Assembly (NCBI GenBank): GCA_016936815.1
Contig: JAFGXD010000002.1
Coordinates: 1 to 51,463, forward strand
Source: Bacteroidales bacterium
GTDB lineage: Bacteria; Bacteroidota; Bacteroidia; Bacteroidales; GWF2-38-335
DNA length: 51,463 nt
Direction of reading: 5' to 3'
This document shows, piece after piece, positions 9,003-16,409 of the stretch (position 1 is its first letter; the number at the start of each line of letters is the position of its first letter). Position numbers and translations under genes: made by a program. Under the pieces are notes generated by a model, which saw only the letters and a program-made list of their open reading frames with translations, made no database searches and had not been told where the DNA came from.

Positions 9003-11546
9003 TTAGTAAAAAACCATTTTTGATTTCTTGTTTTTGCTCGAAAGAATATAAATTCCCGGGGTTATACCTGAAATATCTATTTTTTGATTGAAATTACTAA
9101 TCTGTGTTTTCAAAATTACTTCTCCTTTTAAATTGTACAAAGTAATTGCCGAACCCGGCTCTGCATTTATTGTAATAAAATCGTTAGTCGGATTTGGAAA
9201 TGCAAATGGCTGGTTTTCAGTCAAAAGCTCATTATTATTAACTAATCCGTTTTCAATAACAAAATCCCAAATGCCTCTTCCGTAGGTTCCAAAACGCACT
9301 GTTTTGTTTGAAGGGTTATAGTCAACTGTCCAATATACTTGGTCGGGCGCCGAACCATCTCCCAAATCGTACCATTGATTTTCGGATGTTATATAAACAT
9401 AAGGCCCTATGTCGGTTGCAGCAAAAAGCATTTCGTCGTTGTCTGTAATTGCAAGTTCGTATGTCATTGTGCCCGGTAATCCGCTTGTAATTTCAGTAAA
9501 CGAATTTCCATTATTAATAGAAACAAATGCTCCCGGATTTGAATAACCCGAGCCCGCCACATAAACAGTACCCAAACTTGTCTTAGATGGCACAATAGCT
9601 GCTCCATATAAATAATTTCCATCGGGACCGTCGAAGCCTGCAGTTTCAACCCATGTTGTTCCTCCGTCGGTTGAGGTAAAAAAATCGCCATTTCCGTTCA
9701 TTACATACCTGTAATCTGTGTTTATTGTTGAATATGCTATTGCAGAAATAGATGAACTTCCGGAATTTCCACTAAAATCGTAAGGAAGTTCGGAGTGGTT
9801 TATCCATCCCGAAAAAGAAGTTAATAGAAACAGATGCGTTCCTGCTGTACTAGTGCCTCCACCAAGATAAACACGGTTTGGATAATCAGGATCGGCCATA
9901 AGAGGCGGAATCCAAAACTGACCGCTACAAACAAAATCCCACCAGTCGGAGAATTCTGGGTTGGTAACTGCTTCGGGGTAGTATGCAGCAAAACCCGGAT
10001 ACACCATCCAAACAGAATTTCCTCCATCCGAGGAAACTATATGTCCGTAATCTCCTGAGACTACTTGAACAAAATCTTCTGTAGCAATTCCGGAATTTGC
10101 TACGCAAAGCTGGTAACCCTGATCTTGTGATCCGGCAAAAATTACGTTTTCGTTGGTACGATGGGAATAAACTGAATACAACTGACCAACATTAAGGTTT
10201 TCGAGGGAAATATTCTGGACTGTATTTAACTGATTGTTAGAAATATAAGTTCCTCCATCGGTATTTATATATACAAATTCATTTCCTTCTGAATCGCGGT
10301 ACGAGTTAATTCCCGGAATATCGGCATGCAGTCTTGCCGGCATATTGTCGTAATAATCCCACCAATTGTTGAGTTTGGTAAAAGTTTGACCTCCATCTGA
10401 AGATTTGTAACATTCCACTCCGCCAAAATAAAGAGTATTGGAGTTGGTTGCTGAAATTTCGAAAGAGTTTTTAAAGAAGGGGGTTTCTTCAACAGTTCCC
10501 TTTGTAGTAAATGATAGTCCTGCGTTATCGGATTTGTAGAATGTAGTTTGCCCCGATTCTGAAACGGCAATGTAAAGGGTAGTAAGTCCGGAAATCTCGG
10601 TTCCTTCCAGCAAAACACTTCCCGGCATGGAATAGCTTATTGAAGAAACTGAAGAAAGAGAATAATCGGAGTTTATAATAGACAAATTATTATTTTCGAG
10701 CAAATAAATTGTTTCTGCACCGTTTTGCGCAGACCAAATATCGAAATTTCCCTCGTTTCCGTATTCTGATTCAAGAAATGAATGAATATTTGTAAACGAT
10801 TGGCCGTGGTTTTCTGAGACATAAATACTTGTCTTTTTTTCCCAATTTGAATAATCCCACTCCATAGCAAGAAGGTAGATAGTTTTATTGGAATTATTTA
10901 CAACTATTGTTCTAATAACAGATCCCCAGTTTGCAATTGAAGAAAGTCCACTTGAGGCAGTCCAGCTAATGCCGTCGTTATCGGAATAGAAGAAACCCGG
11001 AACGCCCCATCCTCCATTAGCAACAAGGAGTCTCTTGCCGCTGTAATGGTCAATTTTTCTAATCATCTTAATATCATCAATCTTAAAGAAATCGTTAAGA
11101 ATTCTCCATCCCAAACCATTTTTTGAAGCTTTCCAGATATTTCCTCCAGAGGATGCAAGATAAATGGAATCCTCCTGAAAATCGTATTCCACAAAATGAG
11201 TTCTGCCTGCCAGATTTCTGCTTCCTGTTTCTCTCCAGTTTCCTGTTAGTAACCCTCCGGCAATTGATACATAAGATGTGGTTCCTTTAGAATTGCTATA
11301 GTTTTTTTGTTTTTGAACTCTGTTATTGTAATTTTCCGTTCTCCAATTTACACCGGGGCCCGCTTTATGCATTAAGTCAATCCACTGTTTACGAAGTTCT
11401 TGTTCGTTACCCTCGTCGTTTTCGAAAACCACCGTGCGAGTTGGTTTGGGCAAAGCTTTGTTTTTCTGTACATGCAGATTTTTGTGCCAAATTATTGCTA
11501 ATAAGGTAATTGAAATTGCTGCCAAAGGAAGAATCAGTTTTTTCAT
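9003..11546 (-). CDS. T9SS-exported beta-propeller protein with BNR/Asp-box repeats (847 aa)
   Basis: An N-terminal hydrophobic signal segment (LILPLAAISITLLAII) is followed by a large region of sortilin/BNR-like repeats with Asp-box motifs such as SSDGGQTFTKL, SDNAGLSFTTKG and TSTDGGTTWVETAG, typical of beta-propellers. The last ~80 residues (AFPNPTNDFITINAEPGS ... GIYILSSKNKKSKMVFY) are a type A T9SS sorting domain. It is probably displayed on the cell surface. No catalytic motif can be named. The propeller also resembles the 766-aa protein at 14042. Transcribed leftwards with a likely terminator at 8788-8843. Confidence 0.8.
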   Translation of the reverse strand: MKKLILPLAAISITLLAIIWHKNLHVQKNKALPKPTRTVVFENDEGNEQELRKQWIDLMHKAGPGVNWRTENYNNRVQKQKNYSNSKGTTSYVSIAGGLLTGNWRETGSRNLAGRTHFVEYDFQEDSIYLASSGGNIWKASKNGLGWRILNDFFKIDDIKMIRKIDHYSGKRLLVANGGWGVPGFFYSDNDGISWTASSGLSSIANWGSVIRTIVVNNSNKTIYLLAMEWDYSNWEKKTSIYVSENHGQSFTNIHSFLESEYGNEGNFDIWSAQNGAETIYLLENNNLSIINSDYSLSSVSSISYSMPGSVLLEGTEISGLTTLYIAVSESGQTTFYKSDNAGLSFTTKGTVEETPFFKNSFEISATNSNTLYFGGVECYKSSDGGQTFTKLNNWWDYYDNMPARLHADIPGINSYRDSEGNEFVYINTDGGTYISNNQLNTVQNISLENLNVGQLYSVYSHRTNENVIFAGSQDQGYQLCVANSGIATEDFVQVVSGDYGHIVSSDGGNSVWMVYPGFAAYYPEAVTNPEFSDWWDFVCSGQFWIPPLMADPDYPNRVYLGGGTSTAGTHLFLLTSFSGWINHSELPYDFSGNSGSSSISAIAYSTINTDYRYVMNGNGDFFTSTDGGTTWVETAGFDGPDGNYLYGAAIVPSKTSLGTVYVAGSGYSNPGAFVSINNGNSFTEITSGLPGTMTYELAITDNDEMLFAATDIGPYVYITSENQWYDLGDGSAPDQVYWTVDYNPSNKTVRFGTYGRGIWDFVIENGLVNNNELLTENQPFAFPNPTNDFITINAEPGSAITLYNLKGEVILKTQISNFNQKIDISGITPGIYILSSKNKKSKMVFY

Positions 11547-11720
11547 GACTTTTTTTTGTAAAAGAAATAAAAAATTTATGGAAAATAGAATTTTCCTCCT
11601 TTAAATGTCTAGTTATAAATTAAGTCTACAGTTTAATATGCACATTAAATGCGTAGAAGAAAATAAATATTATTTGGAAAGTAAAGTGATAATTTTAAAT
11701 GCTTACAAAATAAAAAAAAT
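11547..11720. other. AT-rich upstream region of the 847-aa secreted protein gene
   Basis: No gene is seen. A small palindrome, GGAAAAT-AGA-ATTTTCC, lies near 11580-11596. On the minus strand an AGGAGG run occurs about 50 bp before the start at 11546, too far to serve as its ribosome site. No convincing TAnnTTTG element for the downstream gene was found. Confidence 0.4.
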
Positions 11721-11773
11721 GAGTGAGTTTAGTTTTAGCCCATTTCGAACGTAAACTTAACTCACTCTTTTTT
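11721..11773. terminator. Terminator of the tRNA-Gly/tRNA-Leu unit
   Basis: 15-bp stem with one mismatch, GAGTGAGTTTAGTTT (11721-11735) with AAACTTAACTCACTC (11753-11767), directly behind the 3' end of tRNA-Leu on the minus strand, with eight T residues following on that strand and six on the plus strand. Confidence 0.88.
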
Positions 11774-11774
11774 G

Positions 11775-11859
11775 TACCTCGGGCCGGGATCGAACCGGCA
11801 CGACCATAATGGTCACAGGATTTTAAGTCCTGCGCGTCTACCAATTCCGCCACCAAGGC
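11775..11859 (-). tRNA. tRNA-Leu (anticodon TAA)
   Basis: 85-nt class II tRNA. The acceptor arm is GCCTTGG paired with CCGAGGT. The anticodon stem CAGGA/TCCTG holds the loop CTTAAAA, giving anticodon TAA. The long variable arm GACC-ATTAT-GGTC is typical of tRNA-Leu, and the T arm is GCCGG-TTCGATC-CCGGC. The 3' CCA is not encoded. Its 5' end forms the last part of the tandem repeat at 11854-11959. Confidence 0.96.
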
Positions 11860-11959
11860 ATCTCCTTCATTTGCGTGGCGGGAACTCGTAAACTCGGTTC
11901 CGCCACCAAGGCATCTCCTTCATTTGCGTGGCGCAATCCGGTAAACATGATTTCGCCAC
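11854..11959 (-). repeat. Two tandem 53-bp structured repeats copying the tRNA-Leu 5' end
   Basis: On the minus strand, units at 11959-11907 and 11906-11854 have the same layout: GTGGCG, a variable 20-nt core, CGCCAC, then GCAAATGAAGGAGATGCCTT plus G. Outer arms and tails are identical in both units. The cores differ but keep pairing (AATC/GATT in the first, GAAC/GTTC in the second). The end of the second unit is the first six bases of the tRNA-Leu gene, which then continues with the same GTGGCG. So each unit ends in a copy of the tRNA 5' end and opens a hairpin where the tRNA has its D arm. Confidence 0.85.
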
Positions 11960-11965
11960 CACGTT

Positions 11966-11988
11966 AAAAAAAATCCCGCTTTGCGGGG
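11966..11988 (-). terminator. Terminator-like hairpin after tRNA-Gly
   Basis: On the minus strand: CCCGC-AAA-GCGGG followed by A and eight T residues, starting 5 nt after the 3' end of tRNA-Gly. No promoter is visible between it and tRNA-Leu, so it may act as a partial terminator. Confidence 0.75.
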
Positions 11989-11992
11989 AGAG

Positions 11993-12065
<73 letters not shown>

Positions 12066-12075
12066 AAAGGGATTG

Positions 12076-12105
12076 CAAAAATACATCTTTTTTTGTTTTT
12101 GCAAA
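12076..12105 (-). promoter_or_regulatory. Promoter of the tRNA-Gly/tRNA-Leu unit
   Basis: On the minus strand: TTTG (12105-12102), an 18-bp spacer and TATTTTTG (12083-12076). Transcription would start only a few bases before tRNA-Gly. Confidence 0.75.
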
Positions 12106-12160
12106 TAAAAAAATGAAAAAAAACGAATTGAAAGTAATAAAAAAAAATGTCAGCCCATAA

Positions 12161-12168
12161 TATTTTTG
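12161..12168 (+). promoter_or_regulatory. -7 element of the symporter gene
   Basis: TATTTTTG matches TAnnTTTG and lies 43 bp before the ATG. No -33 element is seen at a suitable distance. Confidence 0.4.
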
Positions 12169-12211
12169 ATTTTTTTGTATTTTTAAAATCCAAACCAAAA
12201 ATTCAATTATT

Positions 12212-13921
12212 ATGGGTTTTAGTGATCAAACTCAATTACTTATTGTAATGATAAGTTATATTTCCCTGTTAATTTTGTGGGGTATATGGAATGGCAGAAA
12301 AGTAAAAAGCAGTTCTGATTTTGCTATTGCAGGAAGAAATTTGCCGGGTTGGGTTGCTGCACTGTCGGAAAGAGCCACCGGAGAATCGTCATGGGCTTTG
12401 CTTGGATTGCCGGGAGCTGCATATGCAACAGGACTTACGGAAATTTGGACTGCTTTGGGTTGTGTTTTGGGTATAATTACAGCCTGGATTCTTATTTCAT
12501 GGCGCTTAAGAGAAGCTGCCGAAAAGTATAATGTAAGCACTTTTACAGAGTTTATTGCAAAGAAGCATGGAGAAGCAGGGAAATGGATTAGGATAATTGG
12601 AAGTACAACTATTATTTTCTTTTTCTTTTTGTATGTAGGAGCTCAATTTATTGGAGGTGGTAAAACTCTTAGTACTATGTTCGAAGGTGTTGAATTGTGG
12701 GCGGGTGTACTTATTACAGCCTCTGTTATTATTCCGTATACAATTTATGGTGGATTTATGTCGGTAGTATATACGGATGTTGTTCAAGCAATTGTAATGA
12801 TAATAGCCCTAATTATTACTCCAATTGTTGGAATCCTTTATCTTTCTTCACATCCGGAATTATTTGCACAATCAATTAATGGAGCCTTACAAAATGCCGG
12901 CGATAATTATACAAATTTTGTTGGTTCAGCCACCGGCTTTGGTGCAGGAATGGTTATTGCAGGGGGATTTTCATGGTTTTTTGGATATTTGGGTGGTCAA
13001 CCCCAGTTAAGTATGAGGTTTATGGCTATAAAAAACCATAAGCAAGCTAAAAAGGCCAGAAATATTGGTATTATATGGACTATTATTGCATATATTGGGG
13101 CTTTGTGTATTGGTTGGATAGGAATAGCAATTTTTGGTCCAGACGGCTTACATGATGCAGAAACAGTTATGCCTGAGGTAGTTCTAAAACTTTTTCCTCC
13201 TGCCATAGCCGCAATTTTAATTACAGGAGCTATTGCTGCAATGGTTTCAACAGCAGATTCATTATTAATTCTTTCTTCAACAGAATTAAATGAAAACATT
13301 ATAAGCCCTCTACTAAAAAACAAAACAAAAAATTCTCTTAATCGCTCTAGAATAATAACCGGTATAATTGCTCTAATAGCCCTTGGACTTGCTTATATTT
13401 CGCCTTCAGATTTAATTTTTGATATGGTCAGCTATGTTTGGGCCGGAATCGGAGGAACTTTTTCTGTGGTTATTCTTCTTAGTCTTTTTTGGAAAAAATA
13501 TCATGGAAGAGCAGTGTTGCTGACAATAATTTCGGGTATGGCCTTTACAATTTTTTGGATTGGAGGCGGTTACGAAAAGCATTACAAAATTACTGATGAG
13601 AGAATAGAACAATTTATTTCTAACGCCGATGATTCAATTGAAAAATCAGAAATAGAGTATAGAAAATCTTTGATAACAAAACTTGAAAGCCTAAAGGATA
13701 TTGTTATTGTTTCTGACTACAGTTTAAGGAATAGAATTGAAGAGATTATTAAATTTGAAAATGATGAGCAAAAAGCGAAAGCTGTTTCAACAATCAAGCA
13801 AGGTTTTACTCACAAGAATTGGCCTACATCCAGAATTCTTACTTTTTTTGTAGCTCTGTTTTTTGCAATAGCAGGAACATATTTGATAAAAACCAATCAG
13901 AACAAATTAGAAGAAAGTTGA
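12212..13921 (+). CDS. Sodium:solute symporter, PutP-like (SSS family)
   Basis: Inner-membrane Na+-coupled transporter with about 13 hydrophobic segments across 569 aa. The N-terminal part (SSSDFAIAGRNLPGWVAALSE, then ESSWALLGLPGAAYATGLTEIW) is the typical substrate/Na+-site region of SSS transporters. IAAMVSTADSLLILSSTEL (about residues 342-360) is the conserved Na+-binding helix. The sequence resembles proline permease PutP, but no proline catabolic gene is nearby, so the substrate is unproven. Odd: a hydrophilic insert of about 80 residues (roughly 452-533, rich in Glu, Lys and Ile) sits before the last membrane helix. Ends with TGA. Confidence 0.87.
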   Translation: MGFSDQTQLLIVMISYISLLILWGIWNGRKVKSSSDFAIAGRNLPGWVAALSERATGESSWALLGLPGAAYATGLTEIWTALGCVLGIITAWILISWRLREAAEKYNVSTFTEFIAKKHGEAGKWIRIIGSTTIIFFFFLYVGAQFIGGGKTLSTMFEGVELWAGVLITASVIIPYTIYGGFMSVVYTDVVQAIVMIIALIITPIVGILYLSSHPELFAQSINGALQNAGDNYTNFVGSATGFGAGMVIAGGFSWFFGYLGGQPQLSMRFMAIKNHKQAKKARNIGIIWTIIAYIGALCIGWIGIAIFGPDGLHDAETVMPEVVLKLFPPAIAAILITGAIAAMVSTADSLLILSSTELNENIISPLLKNKTKNSLNRSRIITGIIALIALGLAYISPSDLIFDMVSYVWAGIGGTFSVVILLSLFWKKYHGRAVLLTIISGMAFTIFWIGGGYEKHYKITDERIEQFISNADDSIEKSEIEYRKSLITKLESLKDIVIVSDYSLRNRIEEIIKFENDEQKAKAVSTIKQGFTHKNWPTSRILTFFVALFFAIAGTYLIKTNQNKLEES

Positions 13922-13986
13922 GGTTTCAATAGGGATTTTAGTAAGATAGGTTGATAAATATTTCAAGAGAATAAAATTATGAGTAA

Positions 13987-14016
13987 AAAAAAGAGGCTGC
14001 TAAAAAACTAGCAGCC
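13987..14016. terminator. Terminator between symporter gene and 766-aa protein gene
   Basis: Stem GGCTGCT (13995-14001) with AGCAGCC (14010-14016), followed on the minus strand by a T-rich run. It lies between convergent genes and most clearly ends the leftward transcript. Confidence 0.82.
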
Positions 14017-14041
14017 CCCATAAAAATAGATTTTTCGAGTA

Positions 14042-16342
14042 TTATTCAATAACAATAATTTTAGTTACAGCATTGTCATTTCCTTCAAGTCTAATAAGGT
14101 AAGAGCCTTTCGCCTGATTACCCAAATCAATAGATTGAAAAGAATTTTCTATTGTGCTAATATAAACACATTCTCCTAAGAGATTGTAAACACTAATTTT
14201 TGTATTTTCAGCATTGCTTACATTAACCAGTCCATTTGATGGATTCGGGAATATTTTAACCAATTTCTCATTAATCAAATTATCAGAAGAAACACTAAGT
14301 GTTGAATATGCAGAATTATGAACCAGTTTGTTAACATCGTCCTGAATAAAAACTACAACATTTAAATCAGTTCCGCCTGTTTCCTCATAAAATGTAGTAT
14401 TCATGTCGTAAGAAAAAGATTGAGTCCAAGGTGTTCCAACCACAAAATTAGCATTAGTTCCGTTAGCATCAGGCAAATATTTCATTAGAACATGAAAAAA
14501 TTCTGTTTCACCATTAGTACCAACGTTGCCGGTTGTAGTTCCTTCAATTACAGCAACTCTAACTGTACCATTTAGATTGTAGAAAGGGTTAATTGTAACA
14601 TCAACAGTAATTACATCGCCAGCAAAAGAATGTTGAGCCTGAATATCGAAATAGGGAACAATAGATTTATAATCATTAAACAAAGCTTGTGTGTAGTTAG
14701 CGGGATGATAATCATTTGCGCCTTCAACTTTTAAATCCGGAATACCTGAAATATCGCCGTAATAATCTAATCTGGTTTGACAATCGGCATTTTCGTATGC
14801 ATCACCAAATACCTGATGTTTGATAACAGTTGCATTGGCATGGTTGCCGGAAATAAAATCAGCTGAATTATGAGTGATTAATGCGTCAAAAATGGGGTTT
14901 GCACTAGCACATGGCACACACCAGTTAGCGGTAAACTGTTCGTGAAGAACTCTTTTTACAGGCACGGTATTCATAAGAACAACATCCATTGTAAATCCGT
15001 CATTTGAACTATTTTCGTCACCGGTAAGACTTGTGTAAACTTCAATTTCATAAATGCCGGCAGCAGAGAAATCTTCAGTTGCAGTAAAGTTATAATCAAT
15101 AGTTTCTCCAGGATTTAATGTTCCAGAGAAAGTTTCAGTAACAGGAGTACCTCCATTAAGAATATAAGTAACATCGAAACCTGTTTGTGCATTTAATCCC
15201 ATATTCATAATAGATACTGAAATATTTTCTGATGCAGTTAGTGGCAAGCCATCAACAGGATTTGAAATTGTAATTGCAGCAACATCGTTATCATAAGGAT
15301 CGGTAATAACACCATCAAATTTATAAATACCACCGGTACTAGCGTCGGTATTAAAGTTTCCAACCCATCCGCAGGTATTGTTAACCCAAGCTGTGGTAAG
15401 CATCTGACCTGGGAAACTGGAAAAATCTTCCCAATAATCTCCACCAAACAAACTAAAAGATGCTCCTGATTCGTTTCCTGTACTAACCCAAGTATTTGGA
15501 GTTCCGGGAACATAAGCTAAATCGCTTGAATATAGATTTCCTGCAGGTGTAAAAACAGTCCAAGTTTCACCACCATCGGTTGATTTGGCGATAGTATAAT
15601 TATCAATTTGGTAAGCCAAACCGTAGTTTGCGTCTTTGAAACTTATTGTAAATTGGTTTGTAAGAGTAGTAGTATAAACCGACCATGTATAACCTTTGTC
15701 GGTTGATTTAAAAACTCTTCCTTTGTTAGTTGAAAACCAAACATTGTCTCCCACAACAGAATAGAAACCTGTAACACCGTATTCATCGGCAGCAATTGGG
15801 TCGGGAATATTTGCTTGAGGAACTCTAGTCCAGTTTTCCCCACCATCGGTTGTTGTGTAAAACTCAAAATATCCACCATTAGGATCACCCTGACACCAAC
15901 CATTGTTGGCATCCCAGAAGTGAATTACATTTGGAAAGCCTGCAGGCGCAGCAAAAGCAGCTGTAGTTTGGGCAGTCCAGGTTGTACCACCATCGGTTGT
16001 TTTAAGAATTTTTCCACCACCGGCAGAAGTGTTAAAAACAGGCATCCAGGCTGTATTGGCATCTAAACCAAAAATCATTGCTGAACCATAACCTGAAGTG
16101 TAGCCGGTAACCGTTCCGGCAGTCCAAGTAGCACCGCCATTAGTAGTTCTTGTAAATTCTGTAATGTAATTTGTTGTAGTTGTGCCATCGTAAGCAGTAG
16201 CCCAAACTACATTTTCATCTACAGCGGAGATATATTTAATACCTCTGGAAGCAGTTGAAAAACCTGTTGCCTGTTCAATCCACTGTGAAAAGGAAGTGGA
16301 GCAAACAAAAGCAAGAATTGCAAAAAGATAGATTTTTTTCAT
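14042..16342 (-). CDS. T9SS-exported protein: propeller, CARDB-like and Omp28/thioredoxin-like domains (766 aa)
   Basis: Signal peptide (MKKIYLFAILAFVCSTSFS). Residues ~20-340 form a BNR/YCF48-like beta-propeller with repeated KTTDGGTTWTAQ and KSTDGGETWTVF motifs. Residues ~355-450 look like a CARDB-type Ig domain. Then an Omp28-like thioredoxin-fold domain carries a CxxC motif in ANWCVPCASANP (Cys475 and Cys478). The last ~80 residues (IFPNPSNGLVNV ... NAVTKIIVIE) are a type A T9SS sorting domain. Probably surface-exposed; the CxxC suggests redox activity or metal binding, unproven. It follows a related gene (16410) with only 67 bp between. Confidence 0.82.
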   Translation of the reverse strand: MKKIYLFAILAFVCSTSFSQWIEQATGFSTASRGIKYISAVDENVVWATAYDGTTTTNYITEFTRTTNGGATWTAGTVTGYTSGYGSAMIFGLDANTAWMPVFNTSAGGGKILKTTDGGTTWTAQTTAAFAAPAGFPNVIHFWDANNGWCQGDPNGGYFEFYTTTDGGENWTRVPQANIPDPIAADEYGVTGFYSVVGDNVWFSTNKGRVFKSTDKGYTWSVYTTTLTNQFTISFKDANYGLAYQIDNYTIAKSTDGGETWTVFTPAGNLYSSDLAYVPGTPNTWVSTGNESGASFSLFGGDYWEDFSSFPGQMLTTAWVNNTCGWVGNFNTDASTGGIYKFDGVITDPYDNDVAAITISNPVDGLPLTASENISVSIMNMGLNAQTGFDVTYILNGGTPVTETFSGTLNPGETIDYNFTATEDFSAAGIYEIEVYTSLTGDENSSNDGFTMDVVLMNTVPVKRVLHEQFTANWCVPCASANPIFDALITHNSADFISGNHANATVIKHQVFGDAYENADCQTRLDYYGDISGIPDLKVEGANDYHPANYTQALFNDYKSIVPYFDIQAQHSFAGDVITVDVTINPFYNLNGTVRVAVIEGTTTGNVGTNGETEFFHVLMKYLPDANGTNANFVVGTPWTQSFSYDMNTTFYEETGGTDLNVVVFIQDDVNKLVHNSAYSTLSVSSDNLINEKLVKIFPNPSNGLVNVSNAENTKISVYNLLGECVYISTIENSFQSIDLGNQAKGSYLIRLEGNDNAVTKIIVIE

Positions 16343-16369
16343 AAGTTAAATGTTTAAAAATTAAGTGAA

Positions 16370-16396
16370 AGAATGGGAGTTATAAATTCCCATTCT
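16370..16396 (-). terminator. Hairpin between the two Omp28-like genes
   Basis: 9-bp perfect stem AGAATGGGA (16370-16378) with TCCCATTCT (16388-16396). The T run on the minus strand is weak, so it may only partly stop transcription from the upstream gene into the 766-aa gene. Confidence 0.5.
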
Positions 16397-16409
16397 GAAT
16401 TTGTGTTTA

